From positions 41,177-105,176 of the forward strand of contig PSKS01000004.1 in the NCBI GenBank assembly GCA_040289115.1: DNA of 64,000 bases. Reading direction: 5' to 3'. The position numbers and the translations under genes were made by a program. A model generated the notes under the pieces. The model had not been told where the DNA came from. It did no database searches and saw nothing but the letters and a program-made list of their open reading frames with translations. Source of the DNA: JAUQQI01 sp040289115. Its GTDB lineage: Bacteria; Chloroflexota; Dehalococcoidia; JAUQQI01. This document shows positions 33,833 to 41,240 of this stretch, piece after piece; the first letter of the stretch is position 1, and the number at the start of each line of letters is the position of its first letter.

Positions 33833-34718
33833 CGACCTGGCCGGGGTGCTTCCCATCTTGGTCACTCCCTTCGACGCTGACGGCCGATTGGACGAGGAAA
33901 GCCTGCGTGGCCTGGTGGAGTTCTTCATCGAAAGGGGTTGCCACGGCCTGACGGTCTTAGGAATCGCTGGGGAGGTCCACAAGCTCTCCGATGCGGAGCG
34001 GCAGCGGGTGGTCGAGGTGGTGGTCCACCAGGCCCGGGGGCGGGTGCCGGTGGTTGTTGGCACGGGCCATTCGGGGTTTGAGGTTGCGGTGGAATTAAGC
34101 CGGGCGGCCGAAGCTGCCGGGGCCGATGCCCTGCTGGTTATGCCTCCGTACGTTATCCGGCCCGATGCTGAGGGCATTTATGAATATTACCGGGCCATTG
34201 CCGAGGCGGTAAACATTCCCATCGTGGTCCAGGATGAGCCCACGACCACCGGGGTGAACATGCCCGCGGCCCTCATCGCCCGGTTGGCCGAGGTCCCGGG
34301 CGTGGCCTACGCCAAGGTGGAGGCTCAGCCCACTCCGCCTAAGTTCACCGCCATCCGGAAACTTTCGGCCGACCGGCTCGGCCTTTTCGGCGGCCTCGGG
34401 GGCCTTTATTTTTACGAAGAGCTGTGCCGGGGCGCTCGGGGAATAATGACGGGATTCGGGTTTCCGGAGGTCCTGCTCGAGATTTATAACCGCTTCCGGG
34501 GGGGAGATCGGGACGGGGCGGAGGCCGTATTTTATAAATACCTTCCCCTGATCAAATTTGAGGCCCAGCCTGGCATCGGCCTGGCCATCCGCAAGGAAAT
34601 TCTCCGGCGGCGGGGGGTGATAAGGTCGGCCCGCCTCCGCCGACCGGCCCAGCTTCCCGACCCGGAAACGTGGGCCGAACTGGATCGGCTGATGGAACGA
34701 CTTGGCCTCGCCTACTGA
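33819..34718 (+). CDS. DapA-like aldolase/lyase family protein
   Basis: A 299-residue (beta/alpha)8 protein from GTG 33819, with GGGAGGT 7 bases upstream. The family start GVLPILVTPFDADGRLDEESL and the Schiff-base lysine in VAYAKVEAQPTPPK are seen. The catalytic tyrosine of true dihydrodipicolinate synthase (YNxPxRT) is replaced: the segment reads VVQDEPTTTGV. So this is another pyruvate-dependent or dehydratase-type member rather than lysine biosynthetic DapA. It is followed 14 bases later by a sarcosine-oxidase-like gene, suggesting catabolism of an N-containing acid (inference). Confidence 0.88.
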   Translation: MSGSSDLAGVLPILVTPFDADGRLDEESLRGLVEFFIERGCHGLTVLGIAGEVHKLSDAERQRVVEVVVHQARGRVPVVVGTGHSGFEVAVELSRAAEAAGADALLVMPPYVIRPDAEGIYEYYRAIAEAVNIPIVVQDEPTTTGVNMPAALIARLAEVPGVAYAKVEAQPTPPKFTAIRKLSADRLGLFGGLGGLYFYEELCRGARGIMTGFGFPEVLLEIYNRFRGGDRDGAEAVFYKYLPLIKFEAQPGIGLAIRKEILRRRGVIRSARLRRPAQLPDPETWAELDRLMERLGLAY

Positions 34719-34732
34719 AAGGAGGAGGGCCG

Positions 34733-35869
34733 ATGAACGGGTCCTTTGAGGTGGTTGTCATTGGGCTCGGGATAATGGGGAGCGCCACCGCCTACCACCT
34801 GGGCCGGCGGGGCGTAAGGGTGCTAGGTCTCGACTGGCTCAGGCCGCCCCACTGGGTAGGCTCCTCCCACGGCCGCTCCCGGATCATCCGGGAGGCCTAC
34901 TACGAGCACCCGGTTTACGTCCCCCTGGTTCGCCGGGCCTACGAGCTCTGGGCCGAACTGGAGGCCGAATCGGGCCGCCGGCTCTTTTTACAAACTGGCG
35001 GCCTTAATTTAGGCCCGCCGACCGGGGAGCTGGTTTCGGGCAGTCTCTTAAGCGCCCGCACCCACGGCCTGGCCCATGAAATCCTTTCGGCCGAGGAAGT
35101 CCGGACCCGCTTCCCCGCCCTACGTCCAGACCCGGAAATGGTGGGGGTTTGGGAGCCCCGGGCCGGGGTGCTCTTCCCGGAGGCCGCCGTCGACACCCTG
35201 CTGGGCCTCGCCCGGCGGCACGGGGCCCGGCTGAGGTTCGGCGAAAGGGTTATCGACTGGCAGGTCGACGGCTCCGGGGTGCGGGTCCGGTCGGACGCGG
35301 CCGAGTACCGGGCCGGGCGGCTGGTGATTGCCGCCGGGCCCTGGGCCCCCAAGCTCTTGCCCAACCTGCCCCTCCAGGTCGAGCGCCAGGTGATGTTCTG
35401 GTTTGGGCCCCGGGCAAACCCGGAACAGTTCCGGCCGGGAAGGCTGCCCGTATTTATTGTCGAATACGCCCCCGGGGCCCACTTTTACGGGATTCCCGAC
35501 CTGGGTGAGGGGGTTAAAAGCGCCCGCCACCACGGGGGTGAGGTCGTCGACCCCGATTCGGTCGACCGGGAGGTCAAAGAACCCGAGGTCGAGGCCGTCC
35601 GGGAACTGCTTCGGCGTTACCTGCCCGATGCCGACGGCCCCCTCCAGCTGGCGGCCGTTTGCCTTTATACCAACACCCCCGACCGCCACTTTCTAATCGA
35701 TTTCCACCCGGCCTACCCGCAGGTGCTCATCCTAAGCCCCTGCTCGGGCCACGGGTTTAAGTTCGGGCCGGTCATTGGGGAGGTTGCCGCCGACCTGGTT
35801 ACCGCGGGCCGGAGCCCCCACGACGTCGGCTTTTTCGGCCTCAGTCGGCTGGGCCGGGTTCCCGGGTAG
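34733..35869 (+). CDS. FAD-dependent amine oxidase (sarcosine/N-methyltryptophan oxidase type)
   Basis: 378 residues from ATG 34733 behind AAAGGAGGAGG. FAD-binding VVVIGLGIMGSATAYHLGRRG is at the start and SSHGRSRIIREAYYE matches the MSOX/SolA family. The cysteine that carries covalent FAD is kept in VCLYTNTPDRHFLIDFHP, and SPCSGHGFKFGPVIGE matches the C-terminal signature. Such enzymes oxidise secondary amines to imines with hydrogen peroxide release. It likely acts with the DapA-like protein upstream. It converges on uppS with a 2-base gap. Confidence 0.93.
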   Translation: MNGSFEVVVIGLGIMGSATAYHLGRRGVRVLGLDWLRPPHWVGSSHGRSRIIREAYYEHPVYVPLVRRAYELWAELEAESGRRLFLQTGGLNLGPPTGELVSGSLLSARTHGLAHEILSAEEVRTRFPALRPDPEMVGVWEPRAGVLFPEAAVDTLLGLARRHGARLRFGERVIDWQVDGSGVRVRSDAAEYRAGRLVIAAGPWAPKLLPNLPLQVERQVMFWFGPRANPEQFRPGRLPVFIVEYAPGAHFYGIPDLGEGVKSARHHGGEVVDPDSVDREVKEPEVEAVRELLRRYLPDADGPLQLAAVCLYTNTPDRHFLIDFHPAYPQVLILSPCSGHGFKFGPVIGEVAADLVTAGRSPHDVGFFGLSRLGRVPG

Positions 35870-35871
35870 CT

Positions 35872-36615
35872 TCAGCGGGAAGCGAGGCCGCCGAAACGCC
35901 GCTCCCGGCGGGCATAGGCTTCCAGGGCCCGGGCGACTTCGGCCTCGTCGAAGTCTGGCCAGAGGACGGGGGTAAAGTAATACTCGGCGTAGGCGGCCTG
36001 CCAGATGAGGAAGTTGCTGAGCCGCTGTTCTCCTGCCGTCCGGATGATCAGGTCGGGGTCGGGCAGGCCGGCCGTGTGAAGGTAGCTGGCGAAGAGCTCT
36101 TCGGTTACCTCTTCGGGCCTCACCCCGGCAGCGATAATCCGGCGGACGGCATCCAGGATTTCGGCCCGGCCGCCGTAGTTAAAGGCCACGGCCACGGTAA
36201 TCCGGTCGTTATGCTTCGTCAAGTCGATGGCCCGGCGGACGGCCGCCTGGAGGTCCGGGTCTAAAACCTCCAGATTACCGATGTGCAGGAGCCGGGCCCC
36301 CTGCCGGTGGAGGTTCTCTACCTCCCGGTCCAGGACCTCTTTTAAGATCTCCATCAGACCCTGGACCTCCTCCTCCGGCCGGGCCCAGTTCTCCGTGGAG
36401 AAGGCATAGAGGGTAAGATACTTCACCCCGTGGCAAGCGAAACACTCGATGACCCGGCGGATGTTTTCGGTTCCCGCCCGGTGCCCCGCCAGCCGGGGCA
36501 GGCCCCGCCGCAGGGCCCACCGGCCGTTGCCATCCATGATGATGGCCACGTGGCACGGGATGCGCGCCGGTACCGGCCGCTCCAGGGCCTGGGTGCGCAC
36601 CTGCCGTCCGATCAT
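35872..36615 (-). CDS. uppS: Isoprenyl transferase (undecaprenyl diphosphate synthase type)
   Basis: 247 residues, cis-prenyltransferase family. Signature segments are VAIIMDGNGRWALRRGLPRLAGH, LTLYAFSTENWARP, and the C-terminal DLIIRTAGEQRLSNFLIWQAAYAEYYF. It makes the polyprenyl carrier lipid used in peptidoglycan and glycan export. ATG overlaps the frr stop (ATGA). It closes the rpsB-tsf-pyrH-frr-uppS operon. Confidence 0.96.
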   Translation of the reverse strand: MIGRQVRTQALERPVPARIPCHVAIIMDGNGRWALRRGLPRLAGHRAGTENIRRVIECFACHGVKYLTLYAFSTENWARPEEEVQGLMEILKEVLDREVENLHRQGARLLHIGNLEVLDPDLQAAVRRAIDLTKHNDRITVAVAFNYGGRAEILDAVRRIIAAGVRPEEVTEELFASYLHTAGLPDPDLIIRTAGEQRLSNFLIWQAAYAEYYFTPVLWPDFDEAEVARALEAYARRERRFGGLASR

Positions 36616-37169
36616 TCTTCGAGAATCTCTTTCTCTTTTTCCTTCTCCAGGGTATCGAGGAGGCCGATGTATTTATCCGTGAGCTTCTGGAGGCGCTCCT
36701 GGGCCCGTCGGTGGTCGTCTTGGGAGATGAGCTTCTCTTTCTCCAGCTCCCTTAGGTCCTCGAGGGCCTCCCGCCGGACGTTCCGGATGGCGACCCGGAA
36801 CTCCTCAACCTTGCGGTGGACCAGCCTGACCAGTTCCCGCCGCCGCTCCTCCGTGAGCTGGGGCAGCACGATCCGGATCACCCGGCCGTCATTGCTGGGG
36901 TTAAGGCCCAGCTCCGACTTCATTATGGCCTTCTCGATCATGGGGATCGCGTTCGGGTCGAAGGGCTGGATCACCAGCAGTCGGGGTTCCGGGGCGGTAA
37001 TGGTCGAAAGCTGCATCAGGGGCGTGGGCTGCCCGTAGTAGTCCACGGGCAGACGCTCCACCAGGGCGGGTGATGCCCGGCCGGTCCGGATGCTCACCAG
37101 CTCCCGGCGAGCCGCCTCGATGACCTTCTGCATTTTGACCTCAGCCTCTTTTAAGACGTCCTCAATCAA
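36612..37169 (-). CDS. frr: Ribosome recycling factor
   Basis: 185 residues, exactly the family length, from TTG 37169 behind GGGGGTG (spacing 8). The frame is open further upstream over pyrH, but that part is not frr. Signature segments are ELVSIRTGRASPALVERLPVDYYG, NDGRVIRIVLPQLTEERRRELV and the C-terminal DDHRRAQERLQKLTDKYI. It splits post-termination ribosomes with EF-G. It lies 16 bases after pyrH. Confidence 0.96.
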   Translation of the reverse strand: MIEDVLKEAEVKMQKVIEAARRELVSIRTGRASPALVERLPVDYYGQPTPLMQLSTITAPEPRLLVIQPFDPNAIPMIEKAIMKSELGLNPSNDGRVIRIVLPQLTEERRRELVRLVHRKVEEFRVAIRNVRREALEDLRELEKEKLISQDDHRRAQERLQKLTDKYIGLLDTLEKEKEKEILEE

Positions 37170-37185
37170 CGCCGAACACCCCCGG

Positions 37186-37962
37186 CTAGGAAACCAGCGT
37201 CCCGATGGGTTCCCCCATAATGACCCGTTCGATGTTCCCCGGCTGCTGAAGGTTAAAGACCACAATGGGCAGCCGGTTCTCCATGCAGAGGGAGAGGGCG
37301 GTGCTGTCCATAACTTGAAGGCGCAGGTTAAGGGCGTCGATGTAAGAAAGATAGTCAAACTTGCGGGCGGCGGGGTTGCGGCGAGGGTCGTCTTCGTAGA
37401 CGCCATCAACCCGGTTCTTGGCCATGAGCAGTACTTCGGCCCCAATCTCCAGGGCCCGCAGGGCGGCGGCCGTGTCGGTAGTCATGAAGGGATTGCCGGT
37501 TCCGGCCGCAAAGATGACGACCCGGCCCTTTTCCAGGTGCCGGATCGCCCGCCGCCGAATGTACGGTTCGGCCACCTTGTGGATATCTAGGGCACTTTGA
37601 ACCCGGGTGTAAACCCCGTCCTTTTCCAGGGCATCCTGCAACACTAAGGCGTTGATGATGGTCGCCAGCATCCCGGCGTAGTCGGCGGTAGCCTGGTCCA
37701 TCCCGAGTAGTCGGCTGGCGTCGGAGCCCCGCCAGAAGTTTCCACCCCCGACGACGATGGCCACCTCGACCCCGAGCTCGTGTACCCGCTTGAGCTGGGC
37801 GGTGATGGACCGGATGGTTTCCGGGTCGACCCCAAAGGGCAGGTCGCCCATCAGGGCCTCCCCACTCAGCTTGAGGAGAATCCGCCGGTATTTGGGCTGT
37901 AAACCGGTGGCCGCCGAGGATTTCCGGGCGGCCTGGGCCTTTTCAGACTCCCCCAAGCTCAT
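37186..37962 (-). CDS. pyrH: UMP kinase
   Basis: 258 residues from ATG 37962. Upstream in-frame codons to 37995 exist but lie deep in tsf; the chosen start already overlaps tsf by 20 bases. Amino-acid-kinase motifs are RRILLKLSGEAL, VVGGGNFWRG, and NPFMTTDTAAALRA, with KNRVDGVYEDDPR. It phosphorylates UMP to UDP. Its place between tsf and frr is the standard one. Confidence 0.96.
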   Translation of the reverse strand: MSLGESEKAQAARKSSAATGLQPKYRRILLKLSGEALMGDLPFGVDPETIRSITAQLKRVHELGVEVAIVVGGGNFWRGSDASRLLGMDQATADYAGMLATIINALVLQDALEKDGVYTRVQSALDIHKVAEPYIRRRAIRHLEKGRVVIFAAGTGNPFMTTDTAAALRALEIGAEVLLMAKNRVDGVYEDDPRRNPAARKFDYLSYIDALNLRLQVMDSTALSLCMENRLPIVVFNLQQPGNIERVIMGEPIGTLVS

Positions 37963-38464
37963 AGCGGCAAAACCGCCTAACCTTGATATTCTCACCGGTC
38001 TTGGCGATTAGCTCGGTAACCAGGTCCCTCACCTTCCGGGAAGGGTCCCGGATGTAGGGCTGTTCCAGCAGGCAGACCTCTTCGGGGGCCTCATTGCTGT
38101 CGGGGGGCAGCTCCTCAGCCGAGACGTACTTGGGCCCCATGGCCGCCACCTGCATGGCCACCTCCCGGACCAGGGCCTTAAATTCGTCCAGTCGGGCCAC
38201 GAAGTCCGTCTCGCAGTTGACCTCAACCATCGCCCCGATCCGGCCGCCGGCGTGGATATATGCGTCGATGAGGCCCTGGCTGGCGACGCGGGCGGCCTTC
38301 TTTTCGGCGATCTGAACCCCCCGCTCCCGCAGGATCTCGATGGCCCGGTCGATGTCCCCGTCGGCCCGGATAAGGGCCTCCCGGCACTCCATAACGCCGG
38401 CACCGGTCCGCTCCCGCAGCTCCTTTAGCTTATTTATGTCAACCTTCACGTTGGCAGATTCCAT
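37943..38464 (-). CDS. tsf: Translation elongation factor Ts
   Basis: 173 residues, a short form with a reduced dimerisation region, as in several thermophiles and Chloroflexota. The N-terminal UBA-like domain is KLKELRERTGAGVMECREAL, followed by the core with VEVNCETDFVARLDEF, the signature that contacts EF-Tu. It recycles EF-Tu-GDP. Its ATG overlaps the rpsB stop by one base (TAATG). Confidence 0.96.
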   Translation of the reverse strand: MESANVKVDINKLKELRERTGAGVMECREALIRADGDIDRAIEILRERGVQIAEKKAARVASQGLIDAYIHAGGRIGAMVEVNCETDFVARLDEFKALVREVAMQVAAMGPKYVSAEELPPDSNEAPEEVCLLEQPYIRDPSRKVRDLVTELIAKTGENIKVRRFCRYELGGV

Positions 38465-39261
38465 TATCCTTCCCCTTCTTCGGTCGGCTCGGCGGTGTAG
38501 GTCATCGGCTGGTCGAACCCAACCTCAAACTCGGCCTCCTCGGAGGCCACCTGGGCCTCGTAGAGCTGCCGGCCTTCAATGACGGCATCGGCGATTTTCT
38601 GGGTTATCAACCGGATAGACCGGATGGCGTCGTCGTTAGCCGGGATCGGGTAATCGATAAGGTCCGGGTCGCAGTTGGTGTCGCAGATGGCCACGATAGG
38701 AACCCCAAGCCTTCGGGCCTCCCGGACGGCGATGTGCTCCCGGCTCGGGTCGATGATGAAGAGGGCATCGGGTAGCTCCCGCATCTCCCGGACCCCGCCG
38801 AACATCCGGTTGAGCTTAAAGAGCTCCTTCTCCAGCTTCTGCCGCTCCTTGGTGGGCAGATAGTGAAACTCGCCCTTGGCCTTCCGGTCCTCAAGGCGGG
38901 CCAGGTAGTCGATCCGCTTCTGGATAGTGGCCCAATTGGTGAGCATCCCGCCGGGCCAGCGGTGGTTGATGTAGAACATCCCGCACCGCTTGGCCTCTTG
39001 TTCGACGGTATCCTGGGCCTGCTTTTTCGTTCCCACAAACAGGATGGTACCACCCCGGGCCACTAGGTCTCGGACGAAGTTATAAGCCTCTTCGAGTTTG
39101 ATGAGGGTCTGCTGGAGGTCGATGATGTGGATGCCGTTGCGTTCAGTGAAGATGTACGGGCGCATTTTGGGGTTCCACCGGCGGGTCTGATGGCCGAAGT
39201 GGACCCCGGCCTCCAGCAGCGCCTTCATCGGAACGAGTTGCTGTGCGGTTTGGGCAGTCAT
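38464..39261 (-). CDS. rpsB: 30S ribosomal protein S2
   Basis: 265 residues. Recognisable segments are LLEAGVHFGHQTRRWNPKM, RNGIHIIDLQQT, FVGTKKQAQDTV, RWPGGMLTNW and the C-terminal IPIVAICDTNCDPDLIDYPIPANDDAIRS. AAGGAGG lies about 9 bases before the ATG. A 117-base leader separates it from hslU. It heads the rpsB-tsf-pyrH-frr-uppS operon. Confidence 0.97.
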   Translation of the reverse strand: MTAQTAQQLVPMKALLEAGVHFGHQTRRWNPKMRPYIFTERNGIHIIDLQQTLIKLEEAYNFVRDLVARGGTILFVGTKKQAQDTVEQEAKRCGMFYINHRWPGGMLTNWATIQKRIDYLARLEDRKAKGEFHYLPTKERQKLEKELFKLNRMFGGVREMRELPDALFIIDPSREHIAVREARRLGVPIVAICDTNCDPDLIDYPIPANDDAIRSIRLITQKIADAVIEGRQLYEAQVASEEAEFEVGFDQPMTYTAEPTEEGEG

Positions 39262-39378
39262 TTATACAAACCTCCTTCCGTTAGTCCTCCGCCCCCGTCA
39301 TCCCGCCCCGGGACCCTCGGCGGGCACGGCCGTGGCAGTCGGGGGGCGTGCGTTCTGGCCGAATCGGGCTTTCGCCCT
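39262..39378 (-). promoter_or_regulatory. rpsB leader region with hairpins
   Basis: Immediately after the hslU stop the minus strand reads GGGC-GAAA-GCCC (39377-39366), a short stem capped by a GNRA-type tetraloop, without a following T-run. A palindrome CACGGCCGTG (39325-39334) lies in the middle, and the perfect AAGGAGG site ends the leader. No clear -10 is seen, so rpsB may be read through from hslU, with the stems in the leader mRNA. Confidence 0.4.
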
Positions 39379-40788
39379 TCAGAGAATATAGCGGCTTAAG
39401 TCTTCGTTCGCCAGCAGCCCGGCCAGCCGGTTGCGCACGTACTCGGCGTCGATGAGCACCCGCTCGCCCCGCCGATCGGGGGCGCTGAAGCTTATCTCCT
39501 CCAGGACGGCCTCCATCACCGTGTAGAGGCGGCGGGCGCCGATATTCTCATACCGCTCATTGAGCCGGGCCGCCGTGCGGGCTAGCTCGATGATGGCGTC
39601 CTCGGTGAACTCCAGCTCCACCCCCTCGGTGGCCAACAGGGCCTGGTACTGCCTGACCAAGGAGTTCTCGGGCTCGACCAGGATCCGCCGGAACTCCTCC
39701 TCACCAAGGGGATGGAGCTCGACCCGCAGGGGGAATCGGCCCTGAAGCTCCGGAATCAGGTCCGACGGGCGCCGGTCGTAGAAGGCGCCGGCGGCGATGA
39801 ACAGGATATGGTCGGTGCGGACCGGGCCGTAGCGGGTCAGGACGGTGCAGCCCTCAACGATGGGCAGCAGGTCCCGCTGAACCCCTTCGCCGGAAACGTC
39901 CGGCCCAACCTCCACCTCAGGGCCGGCGATCTTGTCGATCTCGTCGATAAAGACGACCCCCAACTCCTCCGCCCGGCGCAGGCCCTCTTCGATCACCTCG
40001 TCGAGGTTGATAAGCTTAGAGGCCTCCTCCCGGGTCAGGATCCGGCGGGCCTCCCGGACCGACACCCGGCGGGCCCGACGCCGCCGGCTGTAGTCCTCAT
40101 ACTGCTCGATGAACTCGGCGAAGGACTCCCGGAGCTCATCCACCGAGACCCCTGGGCCAAATTCCAGGTTGTACCGGTCGTAGTCGCCCACCTCGATTTC
40201 GATGATGTGGTCGTCGAGGGCCCGGGCCTTCACCAGGTCGGCAACCCGCTTGCGCACCGCCCGCATCCGGGCCTTATCCGACTTGATCAGGTCGGGGTCG
40301 TCCAAAAGCTCCAGGGGCAGGGACTGGGCCCGCAACCGGCCCTTAGCCCGGGCTCGCTTCGGGCTGGAAATGAGCTGCTGGTAGATGTAATTTACCAGCC
40401 GTTCGTCGGCCAGGGACTCGGCCTTGGACTGCACCTCCCGGAGCCGCTCCTCGTAGACCATCCCCACGCTGACGTCGACCAGCTCGTGGATGATGGATTC
40501 GACGTCCCGACCGACGTAACCGACCTCGGTAAAGCGGGTCGCCTCGACTTTGACAAAGGGGGCCCCAATAAGTTGGGCCACCCGCCGGGCGATCTCGGTC
40601 TTCCCGACGCCAGTAGGGCCGATCATCAGAATGTTTTTGGGCAAAATGTCCCGGGCAAGCTCAGGGGGGAGCATCCGGCGGCGGTACCGGTTGCGGAGGG
40701 CGATGGCAACTGCCCTTTTGGCCGCCTCCTGGCCGACTATGTATTTATCAAGCTGCCGGACGATCTCTTTAGGGGTCAGGGTTTTCAT
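39379..40788 (-). CDS. hslU: ATP-dependent protease ATPase subunit HslU
   Basis: A 469-residue AAA+ unfoldase. N-terminal TPKEIVRQLDKYIVGQEAAKRAVA, Walker A GPTGVGKTE, pore loop GYVGRDVES, the intermediate domain (about 105-255), Walker B VVFIDEIDKIA, and the C-terminal EDLSRYIL tail that docks into HslV are all present. It normally unfolds substrates for the HslV peptidase. No hslV gene lies in the window, although the two are usually adjacent. The upstream neighbour is the YjbQ gene, 50 bases away. Confidence 0.96.
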   Translation of the reverse strand: MKTLTPKEIVRQLDKYIVGQEAAKRAVAIALRNRYRRRMLPPELARDILPKNILMIGPTGVGKTEIARRVAQLIGAPFVKVEATRFTEVGYVGRDVESIIHELVDVSVGMVYEERLREVQSKAESLADERLVNYIYQQLISSPKRARAKGRLRAQSLPLELLDDPDLIKSDKARMRAVRKRVADLVKARALDDHIIEIEVGDYDRYNLEFGPGVSVDELRESFAEFIEQYEDYSRRRRARRVSVREARRILTREEASKLINLDEVIEEGLRRAEELGVVFIDEIDKIAGPEVEVGPDVSGEGVQRDLLPIVEGCTVLTRYGPVRTDHILFIAAGAFYDRRPSDLIPELQGRFPLRVELHPLGEEEFRRILVEPENSLVRQYQALLATEGVELEFTEDAIIELARTAARLNERYENIGARRLYTVMEAVLEEISFSAPDRRGERVLIDAEYVRNRLAGLLANEDLSRYIL

Positions 40789-40838
40789 GGCCGATACAGG
40801 TACTGTCCAAAGAGCAGTTTACCACAACCGACTGCCCC

Positions 40839-41240
40839 CTACAATGCCGCCGGCAGCAGGGTCACCGCCAGCTCCCGCCGCCGCGGGCCCTCGAATTCCA
40901 CCAAAACCACCCGCTGCCAGGTCCCCAAAACCAGCCGGCCGTCGGCGACGGGCAGGGTCAGAGAAGTGCCAATGAGGGCCGAGAGGATGTGGTGGGGCAC
41001 GTGGGCGGGGTTGTGGGGATGACGGTACCGGAGCTTGGGCACCATTTCAGTAAACGCATCTAGTATGTCCAAGTCGGTGCCGGGGTCCAAGTCCGCCAGG
41101 GTGAGGGCCGCCGTGGTGTGGAGCAGCAACAGGTGACAGAGACCGGACTTAAATGCGGCCTCCCCAATCAGCGCATTCAGCCGCTCGGTAATGTCCAGGA
41201 CTTCCCGGTGGCGGGTAGTGTCAACGCTGAGCTTTTTCAT
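40839..41240 (-). CDS. YjbQ/UPF0047 family protein
   Basis: 133 residues. The conserved residues of the family are visible: LLLLHTTAALTLAD, NPAHVPHHILSALIGTSLTLPV and LGTWQRVVLVEFEGPRRREL. Members have a jellyroll-like trimeric fold with a His-rich site and weak thiamin-phosphate synthase activity; their real role is unclear. ATG overlaps the upstream transporter stop by 4 bases. Confidence 0.92.
   Translation of the reverse strand: MKKLSVDTTRHREVLDITERLNALIGEAAFKSGLCHLLLLHTTAALTLADLDPGTDLDILDAFTEMVPKLRYRHPHNPAHVPHHILSALIGTSLTLPVADGRLVLGTWQRVVLVEFEGPRRRELAVTLLPAAL

Noticed and set aside
39712..41022. 436-codon plus-strand frame across hslU and yjbQ
   Set aside because: It runs antisense to two clearly conserved genes and has no recognisable protein features.
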